Below are positions 35,693 through 44,476 of a DNA stretch of 64,000 nucleotides, one piece after another. How positions within the stretch are numbered: position 1 is the first letter of the stretch; every line of letters begins with the position of its first letter. The translations under genes and the position numbers were made by a program. The stretch lies in NCBI RefSeq assembly GCF_000159995.1, contig NZ_GG700642.1, positions 1,134,242-1,198,241 on the forward strand, written 5' to 3'. The notes under the pieces are model-generated. The model made no database searches and was not told the DNA's origin. It worked only from the letters and a program-made list of their open reading frames with translations. The stretch is from Alloprevotella tannerae ATCC 51259 (GTDB lineage Bacteria; Bacteroidota; Bacteroidia; Bacteroidales; Bacteroidaceae).

Positions 35693-37108
35693 ATGTGGAC
35701 TGAAGTGATATTTTGGGTGGCTTTAGCCTTATACGCCGTACTCGTAATCAGTACGGCGACGGTCATTGTCCTCGAAAATCGCCAGCCGGCCAAGACGATC
35801 GCGTGGTTAGTAGTGATTATGTTGCTCCCCGGCGCAGGCTTGATTTTCTTTTACTTCTTCGGGCAAGACTTAAGAAAGAAATACAAGCTCATCCGCAAGA
35901 ATTACGACTACATTGTCCGAAGTATGCGCGGCAAAGCCCCGCCTGAGATTTCAGCCGACACGGTGCCCGACTACGCCCCCTTGATTCAGCTTTTGCACAA
36001 CAATGGCGGCGAACCCTTGACCGCACACAACAGCGTGGAAGTCTTGGATTGCGGTCGCGTTTTTTTCCTTTCGCTGCTACAAAGCATTCTCAACGCGAAA
36101 CATAGTATCCACATTGAGACCTACATTATTGAAGAAGATGCCGTTGGCAGCCTGATTGCCGACGCCTTGATCGACAAAGCGCGCAGCGGCGTCGAAGTTC
36201 GCCTGCTCTACGACGATGTAGGCTGCTGGAAAGTGCCGGATCGCTTCTTCAAACGTATGATGGAAGCCGGCATAGCCATAGGTGCGTTCCTCCCCGTGCG
36301 CTTCCCGCGTCTGACGAGGCGCGTTAACAATCGCAACCACCGCAAGATTTGCGTCATAGATGGGAGCGTAGGCTTCATAGGCGGCATGAATATCGCCCTA
36401 AGATACGCTACGGATCAATGGAAAGACATGCAGCTTCGCGTAGAAGGTGATGCCGTCGGCCAACTGCAAAGAATATTTTTGGGAGATTGGCATTTCACGA
36501 CAGGCCAACTCTGCTCCGGTGCGCAATATTTCCCTGCCGGACGAGCAAGTGCGGATACGATGCTACCGGTTCAGATAGCGGCCACTTCCCCTCTTTCTCG
36601 CTATCCATCAATAATGTATTCTTTTACGTGGCTATTGCAGAATGCGCGGCACTATATCTACCTTCAGACGCCTTACTTTATGCCTTCCGAGCCGGTGCTT
36701 CAAGCGCTGCAAACGGCGGCTATGATGGGCGTCGATGTGCGCCTGATGCTGCCGGAGAAGCCCGACGCTTTTTGGCTTCGGTGGGCGAATGAGTGCTACT
36801 TCACTGACGTTTTGCGCGCCGGCGTCAAGGTTCTGCTCTACAAGGAGGGTTTTCTCCACGCGAAAGTCTTGGTTTGCGACGACACGTGCTGTTCTGTAGG
36901 CTCGTCGAATATGGATTTTCGCAGCTTTGAAGACAATATGGAGGCCAATGCTTTTATCTACGACGCCCGCTTAGCGCTTGAGGTGAAGGCGGTCTTTCTT
37001 CGCGATGCCGAACGCTGCGAAGCCATCGACCCGGAACGGTGGAAGCGCCGCGCGCTCTGGCGTAAATATTTTGAGAGTCATACGCGGATTCTCTCGCCCC
37101 TACTTTAA
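35693..37108 (+). CDS. cls: Cardiolipin synthase
   Basis: 471 residues from ATG 35693 (MWTEVIFWVALALYAVLVIS). Two N-terminal membrane helices (3-22, 32-52) precede two phospholipase-D motifs: HRKICVIDGSVGFIGGMN and HAKVLVCDDTCCSVGSSNMD. Condenses phosphatidylglycerol to cardiolipin at the inner membrane. It starts 29 nt after the helicase and ends 10 nt before the protease gene, so the three may be co-transcribed. A TTG 12 nt upstream is a less likely start. Confidence 0.93.
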   Translation: MWTEVIFWVALALYAVLVISTATVIVLENRQPAKTIAWLVVIMLLPGAGLIFFYFFGQDLRKKYKLIRKNYDYIVRSMRGKAPPEISADTVPDYAPLIQLLHNNGGEPLTAHNSVEVLDCGRVFFLSLLQSILNAKHSIHIETYIIEEDAVGSLIADALIDKARSGVEVRLLYDDVGCWKVPDRFFKRMMEAGIAIGAFLPVRFPRLTRRVNNRNHRKICVIDGSVGFIGGMNIALRYATDQWKDMQLRVEGDAVGQLQRIFLGDWHFTTGQLCSGAQYFPAGRASADTMLPVQIAATSPLSRYPSIMYSFTWLLQNARHYIYLQTPYFMPSEPVLQALQTAAMMGVDVRLMLPEKPDAFWLRWANECYFTDVLRAGVKVLLYKEGFLHAKVLVCDDTCCSVGSSNMDFRSFEDNMEANAFIYDARLALEVKAVFLRDAERCEAIDPERWKRRALWRKYFESHTRILSPLL

Positions 37109-37117
37109 TTGCTGCTT

Positions 37118-38998
37118 ATGCGTAGTTTGCTTTTCCTTCTGTTTAGTTTTTACGTTTGCTGCGCGCGAACGGCGCCGATTGATTCGCTCACGGCGCGGCA
37201 AACGGCGCAAGCTTTTTTCCGCAAGGCTTTATCTCTGAAAACGATGCAAAGACCGCTTTTGCGCCACCAAGCAAAAGCGACCTATCTTTTCTCACTCGGC
37301 GATCATTTTATCTTGACGGCTGCCGACGATGCTTTACCCGAGGTCATCGGCTATGGGCGCTGCCGCGACGGGCACTTGCCGCCGGCACTCAAGGACTTGA
37401 TCCACGATTATGATCGAGCACTCCGCCTCCACGCGCTTCGCTCTGCAGCGCCTATGCGCCCTACTGCGTCTCCGCCTCATCGGACCGTTGCGCCCTTGCT
37501 GCAAACGATTCGCCACCAAGAAGCACCTTTCAACGCGCTATGTCCTTATTATTTACAAGATGACGGCACACTTTCTTCGGAAAGATGCATTGTGGGCTGC
37601 GTGGCAACGGCTTTGGAGCAGATCGTGGCGCACTATAAGCGCCCCATCTCTTTGCTTGAACCGCTCCGAGGCTGGTCTACGCCGCACTACACCGTAACTG
37701 ACGTCGCGGCGGGCTCGCAAGTCGACACGCAACATATATTAGATGTCTACGATGATCAATCTTCGCCGGAGGCCTGTGCGGCGGTGGCCACGTTGAGCTA
37801 TTGGTTAGGACTGGCCGTCCACATGAAATGGGGACTAAACGCAAGCAGCGCCAACTCGCAGCGGGCTGCCGAGCCGCTACGCCGCAGTTTTGGTTGGCAA
37901 TACGTACATTATGTCGATAGTTATCGCTATGCGCCGGACGTGTGGCTGCCTATGCTTTACCGCGAACTTGAAAGCGGGCGGCCGATCTACTATGCGGGGA
38001 GCACGATGCGCCTCAATGGTCACGCTTTTATCATAGATGGCGTGGACGAAGCCGGACGTTTCCACGTTTTGTGGGGATATGGTGGGCAGTATGATGGTTA
38101 TTTTGACCTGAACGTCTTATGTGCTGCCGCACCGGCCTATGATGTGCAACCTGATGACGAGGTTAACGGTTTCTTCTGCAACCAAGAGGCTCTCCTGCTC
38201 CACCCTGACGCGCAGCAGGTCGCAATGCCCGATTCGCTGGAGCGGACAGGGAGCGAGATTGTCGTCGACTCGATTCGCTGGGAGGCTGCTCCGCGCGTCG
38301 GCACTTATACGCCGCTTCGCCTTTATGTACACAACGCCGCTCCGCACGCACTCACCACGCCCTTGGTCTTGTTTACGAATTTGCAAACTGATACAGCCGC
38401 CATTCAACAAGGCGATTTTATCGGCCTTACGGGGCTTTCGCTCGAAGCGGGGGCGCAGCGTGAACTCCTTGTTCACGTGCGGGCTGACGCCGGAGGCCAA
38501 CGTTTGTTGCGCATCACGCAGGACGGCGTCAGTTGGCGCAATTTGGAGAGTACGAATATTTTGCCGGCCGTCGCGGCCAACTTAAATTTTGAGCTTTCAG
38601 CACCTACTTTTCTTTCGGACCACGCCGTGCGCTTCGTCCTATCGGCTACGGCCGGCGACGAGCGTGTGGGTGCGCTTATCACCTACGAACTTACGGCGAA
38701 GAGGGAGCGGGAAGGCACGCGCCACGGGCGCTATCTCTACGTAGCAGCAGGCGAAACGGCGCAAGACACGGTGCATTTTCAAGGCCTAAAAGCGGGCGAG
38801 CCTTACACGCTGTCTGTTCGCTATCCTTGGGCAGTTGTAAAACAAATCAGTTTCACAATGCCTACGACAAGCCTCGACCCAATTCACAAAGCGCAGGACG
38901 CGCCGGCAAAATGGATTGATACGAATGGGCGCGCCGCCGACGCTCCACGACAGCGCGGCGTATACATTTATCGCGGGAAGAAAGTATTTCGGCCCTAA
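37118..38998 (+). CDS. C10 family cysteine protease (streptopain/interpain-like), secreted
   Basis: 626 residues. A signal peptide (MRSLLFLLFSFYVCCA) and a Spi-like inhibitory propeptide (about 25-120; TARQTAQAFFRKAL, YLFSLGDHFILTAADDALPE) precede the papain-like core. Nucleophile Cys161 lies in RCIVGCVATALEQIVAHYKR and His302 in LNGHAFIIDGVDE, followed by FHVLWGYGGQYDGYFD. Beta-rich C-terminal domains (about 370-590) end in a short tail, GVYIYRGKKVFRP, like other secreted proteins of this lineage. Probably released or surface-bound and activated by propeptide removal; degrades host proteins by family analogy (PrtT, interpain A). Confidence 0.9.
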   Translation: MRSLLFLLFSFYVCCARTAPIDSLTARQTAQAFFRKALSLKTMQRPLLRHQAKATYLFSLGDHFILTAADDALPEVIGYGRCRDGHLPPALKDLIHDYDRALRLHALRSAAPMRPTASPPHRTVAPLLQTIRHQEAPFNALCPYYLQDDGTLSSERCIVGCVATALEQIVAHYKRPISLLEPLRGWSTPHYTVTDVAAGSQVDTQHILDVYDDQSSPEACAAVATLSYWLGLAVHMKWGLNASSANSQRAAEPLRRSFGWQYVHYVDSYRYAPDVWLPMLYRELESGRPIYYAGSTMRLNGHAFIIDGVDEAGRFHVLWGYGGQYDGYFDLNVLCAAAPAYDVQPDDEVNGFFCNQEALLLHPDAQQVAMPDSLERTGSEIVVDSIRWEAAPRVGTYTPLRLYVHNAAPHALTTPLVLFTNLQTDTAAIQQGDFIGLTGLSLEAGAQRELLVHVRADAGGQRLLRITQDGVSWRNLESTNILPAVAANLNFELSAPTFLSDHAVRFVLSATAGDERVGALITYELTAKREREGTRHGRYLYVAAGETAQDTVHFQGLKAGEPYTLSVRYPWAVVKQISFTMPTTSLDPIHKAQDAPAKWIDTNGRAADAPRQRGVYIYRGKKVFRP

Positions 38999-39186
38999 AA
39001 CGTCCGACTAATCGGGCCGCATCGATGCAAATGCGCACGAGGCGGCCGCCAATCGTAATCAGACAATAAGGCGAGCGAACGAGGACGACCGGCGCTGCTT
39101 CAGCCGACGTCAGCGTGCACCCCACGAGAAGCGACCTTTACGTTGTCAGTCCGCGAAACTATTTCGCCGCAATCGGCATTCGTCAT

Positions 39187-39270
39187 CGTTTGGTGCCGGC
39201 AAACCATCGTATGCTGCCAACAAACCACAGTATGCTGCCGGCAAACGATGGTTTGGCCCGAGCAAACGAC
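39187..39270 (+). repeat. 21-bp intergenic array, family R21, locus 2 (four units)
   Basis: Units 39187-39207, 39208-39228, 39229-39249, 39250-39270. The second and third have GTATG instead of GTTTG on one arm, the rest of the unit (GCCGGCAAAC or variants) being conserved. The interval 38999-39438 otherwise appears non-coding. Confidence 0.85.
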
Positions 39271-39438
39271 GCTCCGCATTGGTCGGCTAATGACAAAATC
39301 TGTCTTCTGCCTCAAAAAGTTGACTTTGCGGCCCGTCGAAACAAGACAAAGCAAACCCGCAGCGCACCGGAAGCGATACAAACCCCACGGGCGGCAAAGC
39401 CAAGTGGTTTGTATTTGATAACTAAAAAGAAAATAACG

Positions 39439-39849
39439 ATGTCAAAACAGATAGCCATCACCACGCGCTTGGTGACGCGAATCGACAACGAGGAGGAAAT
39501 CATTGAGCAAGCTGTAGACGGACTGCTCGATATAGGCCCTGAGAATCATATGTTGCGCTTTACGGAGCAAGATCAACAGACGCAGGTGCACCTACTCGTA
39601 TCTGAGGAGCGCGCACAGCTTCGCAGAAATGGAAGTTTCAGTTCGGCGATGCGTTTTACCCAAGGCGGGCGCTTCGAATCTACGTATCAGACGCCCCACG
39701 GTCCGCTGCAGATGCACGTAGTCACGAAACAGTATCATACAAAGCACGATACCGAAGGCGGAACATTGGAAACGGCGTATGAACTTTACCTCTCCGGGCG
39801 CTTCATTTCCCACGACAAACTCCTTATTACTTGGAAAGTATACAAATAA
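39439..39849 (+). CDS. DUF1934 (calycin-like, YwiB-type) protein
   Basis: 136 residues from ATG 39439; the much longer in-frame extension upstream runs through the R21 repeat array and is rejected. The sequence alternates as in a beta barrel: KQIAITTRLVTRIDNEEEII, LRFTEQDQQTQVHLLVSEER, AQLRRNGSFSSAMRFTQGG, YELYLSGRFISHDKLLITWK. Assignment to DUF1934 is by pattern. Cytoplasmic, no signal peptide, function unknown. Confidence 0.65.
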   Translation: MSKQIAITTRLVTRIDNEEEIIEQAVDGLLDIGPENHMLRFTEQDQQTQVHLLVSEERAQLRRNGSFSSAMRFTQGGRFESTYQTPHGPLQMHVVTKQYHTKHDTEGGTLETAYELYLSGRFISHDKLLITWKVYK

Positions 39850-39872
39850 ATTAAAAAATCTAAGGAGCAAAT

Positions 39873-39903
39873 CTTGACCTTTGCATAGATTTTTTTATAT
39901 TTG
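39873..39903 (+). promoter_or_regulatory. Promoter of the first GYF/CD225 gene
   Basis: CTTG 39873-39876 (one mismatch), 19 nt, TATATTTG 39896-39903. The ATG follows at 39914, leaving a leader of only a few bases. Confidence 0.55.
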
Positions 39904-39913
39904 CTGCTCAAAT

Positions 39914-40399
39914 ATGAGCACCTATTTTTACATAGACGCGCAACAGCGGCAATGCGGCCCGATTCCGCCGACACAATTTGCAGCTTACGGCATCACGCCT
40001 ACTACTTACGTTTGGACGGCCGGTATGGCGCAGTGGCAACTAGCAGGCACGATTATTGAGTTGCAGCCTTATTTCTCCAAAAGCCAACTCTTCAACGCGG
40101 TAGGCATACGCCCGTCGCGCCCCGATAGCAACTTAGTTTGGGCAATCTTAAGCACGATACTCTTCTGCCTACCTTTGGGCCTTGTAGGTGTATACTACTC
40201 AATGAAAGTTGACCCCCTTTATTTGCAAGGCAAGTATGAGGAGGCTCAGGCAATGGCTAAGAAATCCATGAATTGGAGCATCGCCGGTTGCATCACGGGG
40301 ATCGCCCTCGCAGTCATATACGCAATTCTCTCCATCTTCTTGATGCCGATAATTGGCGCATACCTACAGTACGCAATTATGTCGCTATGTGCAACATAG
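39914..40399 (+). CDS. GYF_2 and CD225-domain membrane protein (copy 1)
   Basis: 161 residues from ATG 39914 (MSTYFYIDAQQRQCGPIPPT). GYF_2 domain at 1-48 (CGPIPPTQFAAYGITPTTYV, WTAGMAQWQLAG), then a CD225/dispanin region: LVWAILSTILFCLPLGLVGV membrane helix, YYSMKVDPLYLQGKYEEAQAM loop (KxDxLYxxGxYxxA pattern), and a second helix (about 122-150). Bacterial proteins of this type are membrane-anchored with a small soluble adaptor-like domain; role unknown. Its paralogue follows 63 nt later. Confidence 0.82.
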   Translation: MSTYFYIDAQQRQCGPIPPTQFAAYGITPTTYVWTAGMAQWQLAGTIIELQPYFSKSQLFNAVGIRPSRPDSNLVWAILSTILFCLPLGLVGVYYSMKVDPLYLQGKYEEAQAMAKKSMNWSIAGCITGIALAVIYAILSIFLMPIIGAYLQYAIMSLCAT

Positions 40400-40462
40400 C
40401 AAGATTATCGGAGTAAGAAAATAAGACAACGACAACAATTAATCAATTAAACATTCCATACA

Positions 40463-41104
40463 ATGAAACAGTATTACTATGTAGATGGGAACAACCAACA
40501 GCAAGGCCCCATCGACGCAGCACAACTCCCATCATTCGGCGTCACGACTAAGACGCTCGTATGGTGCGAAGGGATGGCCAACTGGCAAGCTGCGGGAGAA
40601 ATCCCCGAGTTAGCGTCTTTCTTCGCTGCGAAGCAACCGGAAATTCCGGCACAACCGCAGATGCAGCCGGGAACTCCGGCACAGCCGCAAATGCAACCGG
40701 GAACTCCGGCACAGCCGCAAATGCAACCGCAAGCACAACCGCAAGTACAACCGCAAACAATGAACATTAATAACTTTCAACAAACACAACAACCAATGAA
40801 CACACAACCTCCTTTCCAACAACCCAACAACCAACAAATGCCTCCCCAACCGGACAACTACTTAGTCTGGGCTATTCTGGTTACAGTTCTTTGCTGTCTG
40901 CCTTTAGGTGTGGCTTCTATCATTTATTCTGTAAAGGTTGGTTCACTTTATGCACAAGGTGACTACAACGGCGCTGTAGATGCTTCTCAGAAAGCAAAGA
41001 AATTTGCGATGATTGGCGGTATCGGTGGCCTCGTCTTTATTATTATCTACGTTATCTTTATGGTTATCGCCGGCGCTGGCGCTGCTATGAGCGGTATGCA
41101 ATAG
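40463..41104 (+). CDS. GYF_2 and CD225-domain membrane protein (copy 2) with Pro/Gln repeat linker
   Basis: 213 residues. Same design as copy 1: GYF_2 domain at 1-52 (QQGPIDAAQLPSFGVTTKTL, VWCEGMANWQAAGEIPEL), CD225 region at about 132-213 (LVWAILVTVLCCLPLGVASI, YSVKVGSLYAQGDYNGAVDA). The linker (about 58-130) is expanded and Pro/Gln-rich, with a 10-residue unit AQPQMQPGTP repeated twice and partly a third time, encoded by near-perfect 30-bp repeats (about 40650-40740). Linker length may vary between strains. Ends at a bidirectional terminator. Confidence 0.85.
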   Translation: MKQYYYVDGNNQQQGPIDAAQLPSFGVTTKTLVWCEGMANWQAAGEIPELASFFAAKQPEIPAQPQMQPGTPAQPQMQPGTPAQPQMQPQAQPQVQPQTMNINNFQQTQQPMNTQPPFQQPNNQQMPPQPDNYLVWAILVTVLCCLPLGVASIIYSVKVGSLYAQGDYNGAVDASQKAKKFAMIGGIGGLVFIIIYVIFMVIAGAGAAMSGMQ

Positions 41105-41135
41105 ATATCGAATCATCATTTTAGGTTAAAAAAAT

Positions 41136-41172
41136 CGGGCGAAAAGACTTTAGTGCTTTTCGCCCGGTTTTT
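41136..41172. terminator. Bidirectional terminator between convergent genes
   Basis: CGGGCGAAAAG (41136-41146) pairs with CTTTTCGCCCG (41156-41166). A seven-A run precedes it and GTTTTT follows it, so it can serve both the GYF/CD225 gene and the minus-strand acyltransferase. Confidence 0.85.
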
Positions 41173-41209
41173 GTATGCGCAAACTTGGAGGCGCGCAGCG
41201 CCGGTCGCG

Positions 41210-42238
41210 CTATGATTTTTCGGCCTTGCGGCGAGAGAGAAGCAGTTCCCAACTTGCGCGGCGCAATTCGTCGACCCCGACGCACACAAGATAGACTACG
41301 CACAACCACAACAGGAGTGCTACTGCGCCCAGCGCGGGCGGAGCGTCCATAAACGCCTTTTGGCAAATCGAAGCATAGAACGGGCGCGCGCCGGGGTGCT
41401 GATGGATCAAATAAACTGCGAAGCTACCCGCCGCAATCCGATTCACGAGGGTGCTGCTCAAAGTTTGCCGCGTGAAATACAATAATAGCGCGAGCGCTTG
41501 CAGCACTACGAGCGGCGAATTGTACAACATAATTTGCTGAAACAGCTTACTGCCAAAACCGAAGAGCGCTATGGAGCCGATCAAGACGTGAAGCAGCGCG
41601 ACGCCAAAAAAGATCAGCAAGAAAAAACTACTCCGCAAGCGCGCCAAACGTGGAAGTTGGAAGCGCCGGACGTATTGTGCGAGCAGATATAAGCAAGCGA
41701 AGGAAAGCAAAGAGTAACCATAGTTGAAATCAGCAAAGATTTTAAGCACGAAAGCCCCGACCGACTGCGCCACAAAAAGACTGATGAGCACCCGCCGTTG
41801 CGTTGGCTCGTCGGCAGCCTCAACATAAGCATTCAAAACCGGACTTAGGAGAAACAGCAACAAATAAGAAGGCACAAACCATCCCGTTTGCTGCAACGTA
41901 AAGGCCTCAAAGAGCATAGAAAACGACAGATTTTCAGTCCCTACCAGCCACAAAACGGCATCAACAACGAGACTGCAGAAAACGCATTGGTACAAAAATT
42001 TCCCCAATCCCCGCATCGTAGGACGAATGCCAAACCAGCCGGAAATCAGCACAAAGACGTTAACCGCCACAATCGAAATCATTTCAACAAAAGAAAAGCC
42101 CAGATGCACCACGAGCGGCTGACTCATCAGGAAACCGCCGCGCGGCCATTGAAAACTTTGAACGGCGTGCAGCAAGAGCACCATAAACATCGCCAATAAG
42201 CGGAGAAGTTCTACGTTAGACTGTCGGGTTTTCTTCAT
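41210..42238 (-). CDS. Acyltransferase 3 family membrane protein
   Basis: 342 residues, about ten membrane helices. N-terminal RQSNVELLRLLAMFMVLLLH carries the family's RxxxxD/E-L-R...H start (here VELLRL and LLLH), then VHLGFSFVEMISIVAVNVFV and LISGWFGI. Transfers acyl (often acetyl) groups to extracytoplasmic polysaccharide or lipid. It follows the sulfatase-fold gene by 58 nt on the same strand, so both may modify the cell envelope. Substrate unknown. Confidence 0.85.
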   Translation of the reverse strand: MKKTRQSNVELLRLLAMFMVLLLHAVQSFQWPRGGFLMSQPLVVHLGFSFVEMISIVAVNVFVLISGWFGIRPTMRGLGKFLYQCVFCSLVVDAVLWLVGTENLSFSMLFEAFTLQQTGWFVPSYLLLFLLSPVLNAYVEAADEPTQRRVLISLFVAQSVGAFVLKIFADFNYGYSLLSFACLYLLAQYVRRFQLPRLARLRSSFFLLIFFGVALLHVLIGSIALFGFGSKLFQQIMLYNSPLVVLQALALLLYFTRQTLSSTLVNRIAAGSFAVYLIHQHPGARPFYASICQKAFMDAPPALGAVALLLWLCVVYLVCVGVDELRRASWELLLSRRKAEKS

Positions 42239-42296
42239 TATCTTTCTTGCGTTCTTTTAAGTCTTATTTTTGCATTTCGTAGTCCCAATTTGCGCC

Positions 42297-44135
42297 TCAA
42301 CGGTTGCCTAAATCGTCATACAGCTTCTGCAGAAAAGCCTTGCCGTAAGGCAGATTATAGCCGCGGCGCCGGCCTTGATCGGCCACGACTTGATTATTGT
42401 CGCAATTGTACATCACAGAATCTTCCGCATCCACAAATCCGAAGGCATTGGGGAAGGAAAAATAGCCGAAGTGCCGCACTTGGTCGTTCAGCATATCCTT
42501 GCTGAAGCGGTAAGATCGATAAGAGAGCCGCATCTGCGAGAGCAGCGTCGCCGCGATGTCTATTTGCGACCCGTAGGCCTCGCAGCGGGCCGGCGACTTC
42601 ACAGCGCCGCCCACCCAAATCATAGGAATGTGGTAACGAGAGAAGTCAAAATAATCTATATCCTTAGGATACGCGCCCAAATGATCGGGCACGAGCACTA
42701 CAAGCGTATTCTTCCACGCCGGCAGGCGCTTCAGTTGCGCAATAAATCTACCTAAGCAATCGTCCGTGTAAGCAAAAGCATTCAGCCGTTCGTCTTTCAA
42801 TTTATGATAAGGCACATCGTAAGGCTCATGACTGCTACTCGTTTGCACGACATACAAGAATGGCGTTTTTCGCTGCGTTTGCAGAGCGCGTAGCGTTGCA
42901 TCGAAGACGTATTGGTCGGGCACGCCCCATTTGCTGAGCTTATATTTGAGCGGGAAGTCTTGATCACTGGTGATGCGGTCAAAACCACCGGTCACCAAGA
43001 ACGAGCGCATACCCGTGAAGTCTGCATCGCCGCCGTAAAAGTAAGCCAAATCATAGCCCTCGTTGCGGAGTTGGCGCGTCCACATCGGGAGCGAATCAAC
43101 CTTTTTCGGATATTTCATGATGCTGGTCGTAGGCTGCGCCGGATAAGCCCCGAGAATGGCGGCTAAGCCACGGTCCGTGCGAAAACTGTTCGCATAAAAA
43201 TTGGTAAAGAGTACGCCCTCGTCCGCCAAGCGATCCATATTGACCGCCACGTTCGGGAGTCCGCCAAGGCGCGACATAATCTTGCCGCTAAAACTCTCCA
43301 ATACGACAACGATAACATTGGGTCGCTCCGTCGTGAGCAAGCGTTCTACGTGCGCTTCTCTCCCCACGGTGGGCATATCTTGCAAATCCGCAAACAGACG
43401 ATCGGCTTCGGCAGGCTCCATAAAGCGATACATGCCGGCAATCTTCATTTCGCCGACAACGGAACTCAGCAAACTGAACACGGGGTTAATGGCCGCGTGG
43501 TTGAGTTGTTGGTTCTGACTGAAATAGACACGACCCAAATTCATTGTCGACGTAGTGACGCTGCCGCGAATCGGCAAAAAGAGGGCCGCCGTACACAATA
43601 ATAATATAGCAAAAGCCCGTTTGCGCTTCTCAGAACTGACGGGGCGCAGGCGTTCGTCCAAATAGCGATGGAGCAACCACCACAAACCAACGCCGAAGGC
43701 GCAGCAGGTGAGCAGGGCAACAACAGCGTAGCCCACACTGACGCTGGCGAAGGCATCTTTCGGCGAACTGGTGAAATAGAAGATCGGCGTCGTGTCGAGG
43801 CGGAACTTCCAGAAGCCGTAGAGCACCAAGTCTACGATGTAGATGATGGACAACAAAACAGCCATCACCACCGTCCAGCCGCGCCGCACGCGATCTGCCC
43901 ACAGCCGCGCGCGCTCCCAAACGGACAGCGTCAGCAAGAGCGCCGGAAGAGCCGTAAAATAGCCCGCCACAGACGCATCCATCGGCAGGCCGTGCCAAAC
44001 TACGCGGAGATAGTCGGTCAAGCCAACACCGGCATACAGATCGCGATGATACAGCATAAACGCGGGCTTCATCAAGACAAAGAACAAGATGAGGAGGCCA
44101 AACGTTTTCAAGAGTAAAATCAACCTTTGCTTCAC
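42297..44135 (-). CDS. LTA synthase-like sulfatase-fold membrane protein
   Basis: 612 residues. Five membrane helices in the first about 190 residues, then an extracytoplasmic alkaline-phosphatase/sulfatase domain. The metal site begins NVIVVVLESFSGKIMSRLGG (Glu), the nucleophile Thr is in ANSFRTDRGLAAILGAYPAQ, and later ligands are DDCLGRF..., LVVLVPDHLGAYP (Asp-His). Family members transfer phosphoglycerol or phosphoethanolamine to envelope polymers; in a Gram-negative the acceptor may be a glycan or lipid A (inference). Head gene of a pair with the acyltransferase. Confidence 0.88.
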   Translation of the reverse strand: MKQRLILLLKTFGLLILFFVLMKPAFMLYHRDLYAGVGLTDYLRVVWHGLPMDASVAGYFTALPALLLTLSVWERARLWADRVRRGWTVVMAVLLSIIYIVDLVLYGFWKFRLDTTPIFYFTSSPKDAFASVSVGYAVVALLTCCAFGVGLWWLLHRYLDERLRPVSSEKRKRAFAILLLCTAALFLPIRGSVTTSTMNLGRVYFSQNQQLNHAAINPVFSLLSSVVGEMKIAGMYRFMEPAEADRLFADLQDMPTVGREAHVERLLTTERPNVIVVVLESFSGKIMSRLGGLPNVAVNMDRLADEGVLFTNFYANSFRTDRGLAAILGAYPAQPTTSIMKYPKKVDSLPMWTRQLRNEGYDLAYFYGGDADFTGMRSFLVTGGFDRITSDQDFPLKYKLSKWGVPDQYVFDATLRALQTQRKTPFLYVVQTSSSHEPYDVPYHKLKDERLNAFAYTDDCLGRFIAQLKRLPAWKNTLVVLVPDHLGAYPKDIDYFDFSRYHIPMIWVGGAVKSPARCEAYGSQIDIAATLLSQMRLSYRSYRFSKDMLNDQVRHFGYFSFPNAFGFVDAEDSVMYNCDNNQVVADQGRRRGYNLPYGKAFLQKLYDDLGNR

Positions 44136-44203
44136 ACTACATCAGATTTTTCTGCGAAAGTAATCAAAATTCAGTGAGCAGAAGCTCCCCATTGGGCTAT
44201 TTC

Positions 44204-44285
44204 TTCTCACGAGCGTAAGCCTTTTTCATCGTGAGATGAAACCCTTTTTATCACGAGCGCAAACCTTTTTTCTCGTGATAAAAAA
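44204..44285 (-). repeat. 22-bp intergenic array, family R22, locus 4 (minus orientation)
   Basis: Full units 44258-44279, 44236-44257 and 44214-44235 read on the minus strand as ATCACGAGA..., CTCGTGATA..., CTCACGATG..., plus partial ends. It lies in the divergent gap between the LTA-synthase-like gene and tamB. Confidence 0.8.
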
Positions 44286-44436
44286 CTTCGCCGGCAAGCC
44301 GGCGTCAGTCAGAAGTAGCCTTGCGTGCGTTAAAAAGTCAATCCCTCGCTCGACAAAAAAGCGACGGAAGCCTTCGCAAGCAGAAAGGAGGAAGCTACCG
44401 GAAGAAGCGAGAAATTGCACAAAAGGAATGCAATCC

Positions 44437-44468
44437 TTTGGTTAAGCACCCGCCAAGTATTACCTTTG
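44437..44468 (+). promoter_or_regulatory. Promoter of tamB, almost abutting the start codon
   Basis: TTTG 44437-44440, 20 nt, TACCTTTG 44461-44468. The ATG is at 44477, so the transcript start (about 44475) would leave practically no leader. Confidence 0.7.
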
Positions 44469-44476
44469 CTCTCAGT

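Noticed and set aside
44321-44476. N-terminal extension of TamB
   Set aside because: The extension covers the promoter and is Lys/Arg/Ser-rich; the conserved membrane anchor starts at 44477.
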